From: Arthrobacter sp. NicSoilB8
GTDB lineage: Bacteria > Actinomycetota > Actinomycetes > Actinomycetales > Micrococcaceae
Assembly: GCF_019977355.1 (NCBI RefSeq)
Contig: NZ_AP024656.1
Location: 180,715-244,714 of the forward strand
Length of the DNA stretch: 64,000 nt
Direction of reading: 5' to 3'
Shown: one piece after another, positions 1 through 8,526 of the stretch
How positions within the stretch are numbered: the stretch's first letter is position 1
Layout of the letters: the number at the start of each line of letters is the position of its first letter
Program-made: the position numbers and the translations under genes
Notes under the pieces: model-generated
Database searches by the model: none
What the model was told of the DNA's origin: nothing
The model's input: the letters and a program-made list of their open reading frames with translations, nothing else

Positions 1-1050
1 CGACGTTTCCCGAGCTGCCTGTGCCCAGGCCGCGTGGTCACGGTACGGTGTGGTGGCCAGTTTCTCGCGCAGGGCGCTGACGTCGTTGGCATACTTACTC
101 CACAGCTCGGCCGATGGCTGCAGCGTTTCCCGGCCAGGGTTTACCGGTCTGCGGTTGCGTGCCGCTGCATTCCATTCCGCAACAGCGCACTCCGCTGACT
201 CCGGGGTGCTCTCCCACTCAGCCCGAAGCTTGGGCAATGCCAGATCACGTCCCAAAGAGTTGCCGCCGAACCACACGGCACGCTCTCCCTTGCGGGGGCG
301 TTCGGCAACGGAGTAGCCGGTCACGACGTCCGTACGGCCGGCGGCGTACCGGGGGCGGACGAGAACACCCTCCAGGCGCGCGCGGCGGACGAACTCAGCT
401 TCATCAATTGATGCTGCTGCGCAGGTACGGACCTGGCGGGCGAGGCTGTGGCGCTCCACCTCGGGCAGTCCCTGGCGGATGGCCTTCGCCTGTTCCGCGG
501 GAGTGAACCCACGCTCCGCGCGGACCGCGTCGAGCACGACGAGCCCGTACTTCTTCTCGAGGGTTCGGGCGACCTGTTGAGACTTGTATTTGCTCTTCCA
601 GTTGTTCCATTTGGTGCCGTCGTCGCGGACCATGGACGCCACGACGTGGATGTGGTCGTTGCCGTTCTTGCTCAGTCCGTGGCGGACGGCAACCCACCGG
701 GCGGGGGCTTTTCCGCCGTCCTCGGTGAAGTCCATGTCCTTCATGAAGTCGTTCGCGATGCCACCCCACTGGGCGTCGGTGAGCTGGCCTTCTTCTGCGG
801 CCAGGCTCAGTGAGCAGTGGAAGACGTGTCCGCCGTCCACCTCTGTCTTGTAGAACTGGTGTGCGCGTTCGAGTGCGTTGGCGATGTCCAGGGCAGCGTC
901 GCGGTTCAGTTCGTTGTCGTCGTGCCAGGCCATGAGTGCGGAGTCGCCGGCTACAAGGTGCGGTTCCTCGTGCTCGTTGGCGCGTCCCGGGCCCGCGAGG
1001 TACATCATCAGGCCCGCCATGCGGTCGCCCTGGGTGATGTTCGGAATCAC
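1..1050 (-). CDS. MOB relaxase, C-terminus cut by window edge
   Basis: Plasmid relaxase that nicks oriT and leads the strand during mobilisation. The frame is open from a GTG at 1050 to base 1 with no stop, giving at least 350 residues. The N-terminus reads VIPNITQGDRMAGLMMYLAG, typical of actinobacterial MobA/VirD2-like proteins. A histidine cluster with the metal-binding HUH pattern, NGNDHIHVV, lies near residue 130. The start is fixed by the MobC stop, which ends 7 bp upstream, so the two genes are translationally close. A C-terminal helicase or primase-like part may lie outside the window. The family call is firm; the MOB subclass (probably MOBP) is inferred from the motif spacing only. 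Confidence 0.88.
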   Translation of the reverse strand, partial: MIPNITQGDRMAGLMMYLAGPGRANEHEEPHLVAGDSALMAWHDDNELNRDAALDIANALERAHQFYKTEVDGGHVFHCSLSLAAEEGQLTDAQWGGIANDFMKDMDFTEDGGKAPARWVAVRHGLSKNGNDHIHVVASMVRDDGTKWNNWKSKYKSQQVARTLEKKYGLVVLDAVRAERGFTPAEQAKAIRQGLPEVERHSLARQVRTCAAASIDEAEFVRRARLEGVLVRPRYAAGRTDVVTGYSVAERPRKGERAVWFGGNSLGRDLALPKLRAEWESTPESAECAVAEWNAAARNRRPVNPGRETLQPSAELWSKYANDVSALREKLATTPYRDHAAWAQAARETS

Positions 1051-1057
1051 GGAGAAA

Positions 1058-1453
1058 CTACCGGCCGGCCATGTCGGCGAGCTGCCGGTCGATACGGATG
1101 ATGACGCTCTTCGCGTGGGCGATCGTTGCCGCCGTTTCCGGTGGCACCTCCCCGGTGGAGTTGGCGTGCCGGGCGATCTGGTTGATGTTGTTGGCGACGC
1201 TGCCGACGAGGCGCTCCAGGTTGGACAGCTGCATGAACTGGTCGCGTCGTTCCGAGGGGCTTTCGCTGTCCTCATTGAGCGCCGCTTCGATCAGAAGTCT
1301 CGGGATCGTGACGCGGTGCATCTCCGCGAGGGCGAGTAGCTGGGCTTCCTCTTCGGGGCTGACCTTGACATCGTGACGGTGCATTCTGCCGCCGTCGACA
1401 TTGGCGCGGCGGCGGCGGGACTTCCAACCGGCGAAGCCGTTGCCTTCACTCAC
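1058..1453 (-). CDS. mobC: MobC-like relaxosome accessory protein
   Basis: A 131-aa basic protein with a GTG start. Residues 30-60 look like a ribbon-helix-helix DNA-binding segment (VSPEEEAQLLALAEMH). The C-terminal half has the MobC signature, in which NINQIARHANSTG follows an RLVGSVAN stretch. MobC proteins bind oriT and help the relaxase melt and nick DNA. It is the first gene of a mobC-relaxase pair and faces away from the intergenic region at 1454-1659, where oriT would be expected. Confidence 0.85.
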   Translation of the reverse strand: MSEGNGFAGWKSRRRRANVDGGRMHRHDVKVSPEEEAQLLALAEMHRVTIPRLLIEAALNEDSESPSERRDQFMQLSNLERLVGSVANNINQIARHANSTGEVPPETAATIAHAKSVIIRIDRQLADMAGR

Positions 1454-1659
1454 TTGTCCCGCCCTTCGTTTCTGCCAGCGCAGCGACCCGCAAAACTCCG
1501 GGACCAGACTTCAGTCTGCCGCCATCGGAACGCAGTTCTCGGTAGCGACACGAACTTAGCCCGGCTAAGTTCCCAGCTTGCTCCGCGACCTATCGGGATC
1601 GCCGTCCGCGTCGGTGTGCCTTCCACGGCCACATGTGGGCGGCGGTTAGGGTGGATGGC
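1454..1659. other. candidate oriT / divergent promoter region
   Basis: A 206-bp gap between the divergent mobC and the small gene at 1660. It holds a perfect 10-bp inverted repeat with a one-base spacer (GAACTTAGCC at 1552-1561, GGCTAAGTTC at 1563-1572). A second one is at 1505-1518 (CAGACT-TC-AGTCTG). Inverted repeats beside mobC are the usual architecture of an oriT. The exact nick site cannot be read from sequence alone. Confidence 0.55.
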
Positions 1660-1977
1660 ATGGCGAACCTCGACATTGAACAGACACGTAACCAGGCCCG
1701 CGCGCTGCTGGACTCGCGCATCGAATCCGTCACCGCGCTGGTCAAGGCCCGGCAGCGGGTCGCTGACCTCAAGGAACAACTCGCCGAAGCCGAACGCGAC
1801 GACAAACGCACCTACATCCGGGCCAGCAAAGACGGGTGGAGCACCGAGGAACTGAAGAAACTCGGACTCGAACCCGGAGCCGTCTCCCGCCGGCGGAAAT
1901 CCCCGGCCACGACCGCCGAACAGGCCTCCACTCCCCCGCACGATGCCGTCCTGACCACCCAGGCCACCCCGTCCTAA
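1660..1977 (+). CDS. small coiled-coil plasmid protein, unknown function
   Basis: A protein of about 105 aa, highly charged and helical (VKARQRVADLKEQLAEAERD), so probably a short coiled coil near residues 30-60. A helix-turn-like segment (TEELKKLGLEPG) and a Pro/Thr-rich tail follow. The ATG at 1660 is preferred over the in-frame GTG at 1651, but no strong ribosome site separates them. It is divergent from mobC across the presumed oriT, so it could be an accessory mobilisation or plasmid protein. No family was recognised. Confidence 0.6.
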   Translation: MANLDIEQTRNQARALLDSRIESVTALVKARQRVADLKEQLAEAERDDKRTYIRASKDGWSTEELKKLGLEPGAVSRRRKSPATTAEQASTPPHDAVLTTQATPS

Positions 1978-2072
1978 CCAGCTACCGGGTCCTTCCCCAT
2001 GGTCCACGCCCTGGGCACCCGGCACACCAGACGTGAGGGGTCAGCTTTCTTCAGCCAAGGACCACAAAGAAA

Positions 2073-2088
2073 CACCCGCAAGCGGGTG
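2073..2088. terminator. short hairpin after the 1660 gene
   Basis: CACCCGC/GCGGGTG arms with a 2-nt loop, about 95 bp after the stop of the small gene. There is no T-run, so a terminator role is only plausible. Confidence 0.35.
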
Positions 2089-2204
2089 CACCGCACCACC
2101 TGAACGACCGTCACCTTTACCGGGGCGACCGTTCCCGATTCCTATGTTTGCCTGGTTCCGCTGCCGCTTCGCAGGGCCGCCGTCGGCGGCTCGGGAGGGG
2201 TGGG

Positions 2205-2602
2205 TCAGGTGGCCGGGTCGATGAGTTCGGGGCCGTTGTTGCGGACGCTGTTTACCCGGTCGGTGACCACCGTCGGTGTCAGGGCCGGTTCGGGAATGCC
2301 GTCCAGGATCTTTTGCACTTCCGTCTTCTCGGTGGTGCCGGGGTTGAGCCAGTCATGGAACATCTCCGGCGGGACAATGACAGGTGCCCGGTCGTGGACG
2401 TGGCCCATCGAGTCGTGGGCCGTGGTGGTCAGCACGGTGCAGCTGAGCAGCCACCGGTGCGGGTCATCCACCGGCAGGGGCGGGTCGGGCCAAAACTCAT
2501 AGAGCCCGGCGAAGGCCAGCAGCTCGTTCTTCTCGGAGTGGAGGTAATGGGGGATCTTTTTCCCGTCCGGGGTTTTTCCCATTCGTAATATCCCTCGGCG
2601 GG
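2205..2602 (-). pseudogene. SRAP (YedK/HMCES-like) gene, 3' half only, frameshifted
   Basis: C-terminal half of a SOS response-associated peptidase (SRAP) gene. This family forms a covalent crosslink with abasic sites in ssDNA through Cys2. Visible family features are GYYEWE, FAGLYEFWPDPP and the active-site-region histidine in MGHVHDRAPVIV. The N-terminal half with Cys2 is absent. One base is missing right after GYYEWEK (about 2576-2580) compared with the paralogous copy at 24.55-24.85 kb, so even this half is out of frame. Similarity stops at about 2602, at the same codon where the second copy is cut by a Tn554-like element, and tnpA of such an element follows at 2843. Confidence 0.8.
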
Positions 2603-2842
2603 ACTATCCGGCATCCCCTGAGCACACTCTTCAACGTCTTGAAGAGTGCCCCCAGACGCTCTCGGTGCCGTTGAAGCCGGTCGTATCTGGTACCCGTCTT
2701 CAACAAGAGGAAACGAATTCCGGCGTGTCGGTAGGGCTTCAGCCATCTTGAGGTGGGTGCTGTGTGGCAACTGCTTCCGAGGATGCCTGCAATGGTCAGA
2801 GTCCAGCGTATTCAGATTGACGGCTTCGACGATTCTTGAACC

Positions 2843-3320
2843 GTGCTCGGCGATAATCATTTGCCTGTTGTGCCGGTCGAAATGTTCCTGGAGCACCTTC
2901 GGCAAACGGGAACATCACCGAACACCGTGAAGTCTTACTCACGGGCGCTGGAACTGTGGTGGCGGTTCCTGGCCCTCCGCGGCCGAACGTGGGAGTCCTT
3001 CGCGCTGGAAGATCTGACAGGTTTCCTCGCATGGCTACGGAACGGCCTGCCCCCGGGTGTGGCAGCGCTGGGGGAAATCCCTGCCCTGGTCTCAGATGCC
3101 ACGCCGGCGATCCGGTTGCAGGGCGTGCGGTCGTTCTACGTCTTCCACCAGTGGCGCGGAGTCGAAGTTCCCGTTTGGCTCTTCAGTGGAAGACCGGCGC
3201 GTGCGCCATACACGCCGTTCCTCGGGCATCTCACCCGGAACCAGCCACATCAGGCGGTGACTGTACGCGTGGGCCGCGGGCGGAGATCGGCACCGACCCT
3301 GACGCCAACCCAAATCCAGC
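2843..3320 (+). pseudogene. Tn554-type tnpA fragment (tyrosine recombinase N-terminus)
   Basis: About 160 residues match the N-terminal half of the tnpA at 25.09 kb. Shared landmarks are LRQTGTSPNTVKSYSRALEL (core-binding domain), EDLTGFLAWLRNGLPPGVA, SFYVFHQWRG and SAPTLTPTQIQL. The catalytic domain is missing: similarity ends near 3320, where an RHS fragment starts in another frame. With the SRAP 3' half just upstream it forms the left end of a second, truncated Tn554-like insertion. Confidence 0.8.
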
Positions 3321-3936
3321 TGGGGGGTGGAAGGACGTCTATGCGGGGAACGTGCTGCAGCGCCGGGTCGATCCGGTGGGAAACACCACGGATTACGAGT
3401 ACGACATCCAGCTGCGGTTGATCGCCACCCACGGACCCGACGGCGTCCGCAACGCTCTGGCCTACACACCCGGCGGGGACGTGAAATCCTTCCAAGGCAC
3501 CACGCCGATGGTCCGTTCGGAATACAACACCGCGCACCTGCCCACCACCACGACCAACGCCCGCGGCTACAGCAGCACACAGGCCTACGACGCGGCGAAC
3601 AACCTCACCCAGCTGACCAGGCCCAACCCTGCAGGCGGAAGCATCACAGCGTCCCTCGCCTACGACGCGATGGGCAACAGCACCTCGGCGACCGACCCGT
3701 TAGGAAACACCGGCACCTTCGAATACAGCGCGGACGGGGACCCCACCAAGTCCACGTCCCCGCTGGGCTCGGTGACATCTATGGGGTACGACACCGCCGG
3801 CCGGGTCACCAGCGTGGTGCCCCCGCGGGGCAACGCTCCCAGCGCGGACCCGACCCAGTTCGCCTGGCGGTACGAGTACGACGCGCTCGGCCGCACGGTA
3901 AGGTCCACCACCCCCGCAGGCCAGTACGAAACCCGG
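3321..3936 (+). pseudogene. RHS/YD-repeat protein fragment
   Basis: About 205 codons without start or stop encode tandem YD-type repeats (DPVGNTTDYEYD, LAYDAMGNSTSATDPLGN, SMGYDTAGRVTSV, YEYDALGRTVRSTTPAGQ). In whole proteins these repeats form a shell around a toxin domain. Both ends are abrupt: tnpA on the left (about 3320) and the 3' end of an IS110 transposase on the right (about 3937). It is a remnant and cannot be expressed as a functional RHS protein. Confidence 0.8.
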
Positions 3937-5106
3937 GGTGTAGGTGGTGCCGTCGCGGAGCATGGCCCAGAGGACGTTGAGGCGTCGCCGGGCGAGGGAG
4001 AGCAGGGCCTGGATGCGGGTTTTGCCCTCGGTGCGTTTTCGGTCGTAGTAGATCCGGGAGGCGGGGCAGCTTTTCAGGGCCGAGAGCCCGGAGAGATAGA
4101 AGACGCGCAGGAGCCGGCGGTCGTAGCGGCGGGGTCGGTGGTGGGTGCCGGTGATGCGGCCGGAGTCCCTGGGTGCGGGGGCGAGTCCGGCGACGCCGGC
4201 GAACCGGTCCGCGGTTTCAAAAACCGTGAGGTCACCTCCGGTGGCGCCGAGAAACTCGGCGGCGAGGACGGGTCCGAAACCGGGCATGCTCAGCAGCACC
4301 TGCGCGTGCCGGTGTTCGGTGACCTTCTCGCCGATCAGCGCATCCAATTCGGCCAGTTCCTCATTCAGGGCGAGGATTTCCCGTGCGAGGGCGGCGACGA
4401 TCAGCTCACCAACATGCTGGGCGGGAACGGTCGTGTGCTGGGATTTCGCAGCATCCACGGCGGCTTGTGCGACCGCCGCGGACGAACGGGTCCCTTGTTT
4501 CTTCAGCCACGCGTGCAGCCTGGCCTGCCCGGTCCGGCGGATCCCGTCCGGAGTCCGGTGTTTGGTCAGCAGCAGCAGCGCGGCTTTGGAACGGCTGTAG
4601 TCAAAGGCCCGCTCCAAGGCAGGGAAGTATTCGAGCAGCTGGGCCTGCAGGCGGTCGATCGCCCGGACCCGGTCCGCGGACTTGTCAGCCCGGCGGGCGG
4701 TGAGGATCCGCAGCCCGGTGCTGATCTCATCCCCGGCCCTCAGCGGCTGCACATCCCGGCGCATCCTGGTCTGGTCAGCAATGACGGCGGCGTCTTTCGC
4801 GTCCGTTTTGCCTTCCCCGCGGTAGAGCTTGGAGGCGTGGTGGACGATACGGCCGGGAATGTAGAGGATGTTCTGGCCGTGGGCGACGACGATGGCGATC
4901 AGCAGCGCCGGGCCACCGTGGTTCAGGTCGGTCGCCCAGATGACCTCGTCCCCGTCGGCGAGTTTCAGGACGGCAGCGATGAGCTCGAGCAGGGCCGGTT
5001 CGTCGTTTGGGATCTTCTGCGAGAGCAGCCGGTTTCCGTCCGCGTCGATCACGACGCAGTGATGATGGGCTTTGCCGGCGTCGACGCCGGCCCATAGGTG
5101 CACCAA
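3700..5106 (-). CDS. IS110-family transposase, C-terminus reads into RHS debris
   Basis: DEDD-type transposase/recombinase of the IS110 family. The N-terminal RuvC-like part shows GVDAGKAHHH, IWATDLNHGG and KTDAKDAAVIA, which carry the acidic residues. The C-terminal Tnp_20 part shows LLSMPGFGPVLAAEFLG, the GRITGTHH region and IYYDRKRTEGK. A normal end is expected near LRDGTTYTP (about 3937). Here the frame lacks a stop and continues about 80 codons antisense through the RHS fragment to 3700. The start is TTG 5106 or GTG 5103. The catalytic core looks intact. Confidence 0.85.
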   Translation of the reverse strand: MVHLWAGVDAGKAHHHCVVIDADGNRLLSQKIPNDEPALLELIAAVLKLADGDEVIWATDLNHGGPALLIAIVVAHGQNILYIPGRIVHHASKLYRGEGKTDAKDAAVIADQTRMRRDVQPLRAGDEISTGLRILTARRADKSADRVRAIDRLQAQLLEYFPALERAFDYSRSKAALLLLTKHRTPDGIRRTGQARLHAWLKKQGTRSSAAVAQAAVDAAKSQHTTVPAQHVGELIVAALAREILALNEELAELDALIGEKVTEHRHAQVLLSMPGFGPVLAAEFLGATGGDLTVFETADRFAGVAGLAPAPRDSGRITGTHHRPRRYDRRLLRVFYLSGLSALKSCPASRIYYDRKRTEGKTRIQALLSLARRRLNVLWAMLRDGTTYTPGFVLACGGGGPYRAAERVVLVPPGELGRVRAGSVAPRGHHAGDPAGGVVPHRCHRAQRGRGLGGVPVRAVFEGAGVS

Positions 5107-5471
5107 AACAGCCTCCAGTCTGTCGGATGCTTGGAACCCAGCAGATAACCGCGCCGTCGTGTCCTTATCCAGCGATCATGTCGCGTCTCTCAATGAGCGG
5201 TCGGGTCATCGCGGGGTGGCGGGCGGCCAATCCTACGAAGCCGTCACGACGTGAATCGTCCGGCCACAGCAACAAAGCCATACCCGACTCCCCTGGGTAG
5301 CCACGATCCTACAACGGCCACGGAACCACCCGACAACACCATAAGGACAGCAGCAAAAGAGAAAAAGAGCCTGTACAGCCCGAGCGCAGCGAGGTCCGAG
5401 AACCCGCCCTCGGCGCGGACTGGGCGAGTCTGGGAAACGAGGGCCTCCGTCACCCGCCGTTCAGGAGGAAC
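5107..5471. other. non-coding region next to IS110 start
   Basis: 365 bp between the IS110 transposase start and the serine-recombinase remnant. IS110-type elements carry their guide (bridge/seek) RNA in such non-coding ends, so the IS-proximal ~150 bp are the place to look. I could not define the element end or an RNA fold by eye. No convincing gene is present. Confidence 0.4.
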
Positions 5472-5853
5472 TACCTTGTGGTGCTCTCGTGTGCAGCGAG
5501 GGCTTGCTGGTGGCGGTAGAGGGTTGCTCGGCTCTAGACGACGAGGCGGGCGGCGTCTTCCGCGGTGCGTCCCTTCGCGCGGGCGTCCCGGGCGATAGCG
5601 TGCTTGTCTGCGATGACGATCGGGGCGGACAGCGGCCGGCCGAAGCTGGTGCCATTCTGCTTCGCGGCGGCGAACCCGGCGTTGACCCGTTCGACGATCG
5701 GTTCGCGCTCATACTCGGCGAGGGTGGCGCGCATATTCAGCATCAGCCGGCCCGTCGAGGTCGCCGGGTCGATCCCGTCGGCGAAGGATCGGACATGGAC
5801 CCCGTGGTCGCGCATGAAGGTCTCTGTGTTGAGCACGCCGATCAGCGACGGGG
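5472..5853 (-). pseudogene. serine recombinase (resolvase) C-terminal fragment with nonsense codon
   Basis: Second half of a resolvase/invertase: GVHVRSFADGIDPATSTG, LAEYEREPIVERVNAG and the HTH ending TLYRHQQALAAHE. The catalytic Ser domain is absent. Within the HTH a TAG at 5534-5536 replaces the expected Trp of a G-W-S-R-A-T context. The frame then reads on to a natural stop at 5472, so this is a clean nonsense mutation rather than an end. The 5' edge abuts the MFS pseudogene region. Confidence 0.75.
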
Positions 5854-5961
5854 TTGTGGTGGGTGGGCTAGGTTGATTCGACGTGATGCCAGTGGGGCTG
5901 CCGGGAGAGTTATCCGGCAATGAAAATCTCTTGGGCGACCCCCACTGGACGCGGAGCGTGG

Positions 5962-7010
5962 TCAGCTTTCCACGAAAACCGGGACGGGCGTTTCGACGGA
6001 CTGACGAGCCCATGCCCGGTGAGCGTAGAAGAGGCCAACGCTGATCAGCAGGCACAGGATTGCCGAGTCGGCGTAGAGCGTGAAGAGGCCCGGACGGCCC
6101 GTCTGCGGCAAACGCCAGGCCGCCGAAGAATGTGCCCCTAAATGATCCGATGAACGCCATCGTGTTGGTCAGCCCAGAATGGTTCCTCTGGAATGCGGAG
6201 CGACGGCGCTGGTGGCCGTTGCGTTGATGAGGTTTTGAGCCGAGTGTCCGTCGATACCCATGAGTGTGACGCAGGCCAGGAAGAAGACAAGGAAAACCGG
6301 TTCCAGCAGGATTTTTACCAGCCCGGTGAGGGCGAGAGCGGTACACACGATCCCTACCGTGGCGGACCCGTACTTGTCGGCGGCGTTGGCGGTGAACCAG
6401 GACCCGATGACGGCGGCTCCGTTGAGAGTGAAGCCGCAGATCAGGGTCTCGGTGAGGCTGAAGCCAAGGGTCTTCATCGATTCGGCGGGCCAGACGTTCA
6501 GGCCGAGCCAGGTTGTCAAGTTGGTGATGGCGGCCAGTCCCACCGGGCCAACAAAAATGTAGCCGCGCCCGGCGAACGGGCCCGTGAATTTCTGCACCCG
6601 GGCCAGTTGCATAGCCCGCATTTCTGCCGGCTCGGTGATCCGGCACAGGAGAATGATTGCCAGGATGACGGCGATCATGGCGGTTCCGAGCCAGAACATG
6701 GACCGCCAGCCCCAGACGGGCATCAGGAAGATGCCGGCCAGGGCGGCCATAATCCCTTCCATGGGGACTCCGGCCATGGCAATGGTGATGACCAGACTTA
6801 CCCGGCCTTCCGGGGCGTGGTTCCTGACCAGCGTCATGGAGGTGGTCAGTGCCGCGCCGACGCCGGTCAGCAGGCGCGCGGCTCCGAGGAAATCCGAGCC
6901 TACGGCGAAGATGGCCGCGGCCAGTGCCTTCACGCGGGGCCGGCCGGTCCGGCCAGCCAGGGCGGTTCCACCGAGAACGCCGATCAGTGCGCCGGCGTAG
7001 ATGTCTCCAT
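5962..7010 (-). pseudogene. MFS transporter (aromatic-acid type), decayed
   Basis: Membrane protein with at least seven hydrophobic segments and major-facilitator features (MTLVRNHAPEGRVSLV; LNVWPAESMKTLGFSLTETL). It resembles the aromatic acid:H+ symporter branch. The main frame stops at TGA just after SRGTILG (about 6170). The sequence continues in a second frame (LTNTMAFIGSF) and then a third (LFTLYADSAILCLLISVGLF) to a stop at 5962, so there are two frameshifts. The 5' end is also missing: homology begins near 7010 without a start codon. The substrate is not determinable. Confidence 0.75.
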
Positions 7011-7334
7011 CAGACAGCGATTCACGTCGGTGCTAAGGCTAACAGCGAAGGAATCGAAATCGTGTTGGGTGGTCATAAATCCATGGCCGCCACCCGAGCA
7101 TAGCCCGTTCACGGACGTCGTCGGCTGCCGCGGTGCCGGTGTCCTGGAGCGATACAGGGTCCTGGCCGGTGACTTCAAGGATCGAGTGCGGGTTCCCATG
7201 GGGTTCCTTGCCTTCTGGGGAGAGTGGAAGGTTTGATGGAGCAGCCGCTGCAATGTTGCCCTCCGGACGGCCCACCGGCGGTCGGCTTGCTGCCCGCTGG
7301 GTACCTAGGCTGCGGTCCGGTTCCTGGACAGGCA

Positions 7335-7478
7335 CTATCTGGTCAGCGCGTAAAGGACAACGACGGCGGTGGCTGCCGCGAGCAGTCCCAGCAGCACATA
7401 CGAGATGACATTGAGCCGGCGGGTGCGCCGCTGCTCTTTCTCGAAGTATCGGTAGTGCATTGAATTTCTTTCCATCAT
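7335..7478 (-). CDS. 47-aa single-pass membrane protein (copy 1)
   Basis: Starts with two consecutive ATG codons. The N-terminus is charged (ERNSMHYRYFEKEQRRTRR), followed by one ~20-residue membrane helix (VISYVLLGLLAAATAVVVLY) and a three-residue tail. A clear paralog of the same length and layout lies at 23367-23510 on the other strand, about 70% identical by eye. Such conservation of a tiny frame between diverged copies supports a real gene. Its upstream region has tandem repeats and a CRP-like palindrome. Function unknown; positive-inside topology would place the long basic part in the cytoplasm. Confidence 0.75.
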   Translation of the reverse strand: MMERNSMHYRYFEKEQRRTRRLNVISYVLLGLLAAATAVVVLYALTR

Positions 7479-7500
7479 CTCCGCCGTCTCGAAGGATCCC

Positions 7501-7548
7501 AAGGATCTTGAATACCAAGGATCTTGAATACCAAGGATCTTGGATACC
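7501..7548. repeat. three tandem 16-bp repeats
   Basis: AAGGATCTTGAATACC is present twice exactly and a third time with one change (GGATACC end). A partial AAGGATCCC lies just before. They lie in the upstream region of the 7335-7478 gene, between it and the CRP-like site. Confidence 0.85.
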
Positions 7549-7633
7549 ACTCTAAGGTCCGACAAAATGTGTACTAAAATTGATGGTCCTAATGCAGAAT
7601 AATTGAGTCATAATTCACCGAAACGAAGTTCAA

Positions 7634-7649
7634 AGTGATGCACATCACT
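7634..7649. promoter_or_regulatory. CRP/GlxR-like palindrome upstream of mini-membrane gene
   Basis: AGTGATGCACATCACT has perfect GTGA-N6-TCAC half-sites, the core recognised by CRP/GlxR-type cAMP receptor proteins. It lies about 155 bp upstream of the 47-aa gene. The paralogous gene at 23.37 kb has an equivalent site about 120 bp upstream. Confidence 0.55.
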
Positions 7650-7883
7650 ACCATGCCGCGGTGCCTTCGAGGGAATTCTTACTATCTTGATTCAGCGCCT
7701 TCGAGGTTCTTCCCCAGTGGAGACGTACCCCCCCCGGAAAGCCCGCCTTCGATTGCCTTGGCCGAAGGCTGGATTTCGTTGTAATCTGACGTTTTGGCTG
7801 TTCAGCACCGGGTAACGGTGAAGGGTGCGACTCGGACTGGCACGGCCCGATGCTCCTCGGGGAAATTATGGAATTTCTGACTC

Positions 7884-7940
7884 GTAAATTACTAAGATGC
7901 CTTACTAGCCAGCGTTAATTTTCAAGATGTCTTACTAACC
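7884..7940. repeat. GTAAATTAC palindrome and 17-bp direct repeats
   Basis: A GTAAATTAC palindrome (7884-7892) is followed by two 17-bp direct repeats, AAGATGYCTTACTARCC, at 7894-7910 and 7924-7940 with two differences. The reverse complement of about 22.95-22.98 kb has matching TTACTAAG, CTTACT and GTTAATT blocks in the same order, which suggests a duplicated control region. Confidence 0.5.
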
Positions 7941-8280
7941 CGTGAATGTCATCTGTGCCGTGCCGAAAGAGGCTTTTTGGGGGTCAAGCCTGGTTGGTCT
8001 GTTGCTCCGGTCGGGCGAATTTTCGGGACAGTATTGTAGAATTTAGAGACCGAGCACCAGGGCATGGTGAACGTGGTCTGGAAGCCGCGGTTTCGTATTT
8101 TTTTGGCCTGTTTGGGAAGTGCGCCCGAGCTTGAAGAACCGCAGCTTGTCCGCGCCGGAGGCACAGCTCGGGGGCGCACGGCGCCGCCGGCCGCCCGCAC
8201 GCTTGCAGCGGGACGAAATCCACCACCGAGAGCAGTTTCAAACTGACCCAGGCCCTTAACAAGCCGAAGGAGATAGCTCT

Positions 8281-8526
8281 ATGACCACCAACGCCTCCGA
8301 CTTCAGGGTCGCTGCCACCCACCATCGCGCTGGAACAGAAGCTTTCGCGCACATATCGAGGGACGAGAGGCGTCATCGAATAACGCGGCTCAAAGCTCCG
8401 ACGACTTGGCCGGCCTCGCGTGGATCCAGCGGTCCCTGGAAGACCTTGAAGCCACCATCATTGGACTGTCGGAAGCAAGTCACCGCCATTCTGCAGTGTT
8501 CGAGGGTCCGACCTCTTTTGCTGTAA
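8281..8526 (+). CDS. doubtful small gene, probably frameshifted
   Basis: ATG at 8281 with an AAGGAG ribosome site 8 bp upstream (gccgAAGGAGatagctct), which is the best reason to believe in a gene here. After about 12 codons a different frame looks more protein-like (TIALEQKLSRTYRGTRGVIE then stop). Further on a third frame reads DDLAGLAWIQRSLEDLEATI. This patchwork suggests a decayed gene. No family recognised. Confidence 0.3.
   Translation: MTTNASDFRVAATHHRAGTEAFAHISRDERRHRITRLKAPTTWPASRGSSGPWKTLKPPSLDCRKQVTAILQCSRVRPLLL

Larger units (their letters stand above)
7549..8280. other. gene-free region with regulatory repeats
   Basis: An AT-richer stretch between the divergent 47-aa membrane protein gene and a doubtful frame at 8281. 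It holds the CRP-like site at 7634 and the TTACTA-type repeats at 7884-7940. No credible coding frame was seen. Parts resemble the reverse complement of 22.86-23.35 kb. Confidence 0.5.

Noticed and set aside
2956..5097. 713-codon plus-strand frame
   Set aside because: Only its first part (to about 3936) encodes RHS repeats; the rest is antisense to the IS110 transposase.
5534..6646. 370-codon minus-strand frame
   Set aside because: A chance fusion: serine recombinase end plus out-of-frame MFS sequence; annotated as two pseudogenes instead.
6193..7236. 347-codon plus-strand frame
   Set aside because: Complement of the MFS pseudogene; Gly/Asp-rich shadow.
7501..7548. CRISPR-like array
   Set aside because: Units are 16 bp, directly abutting, without spacers or cas genes.
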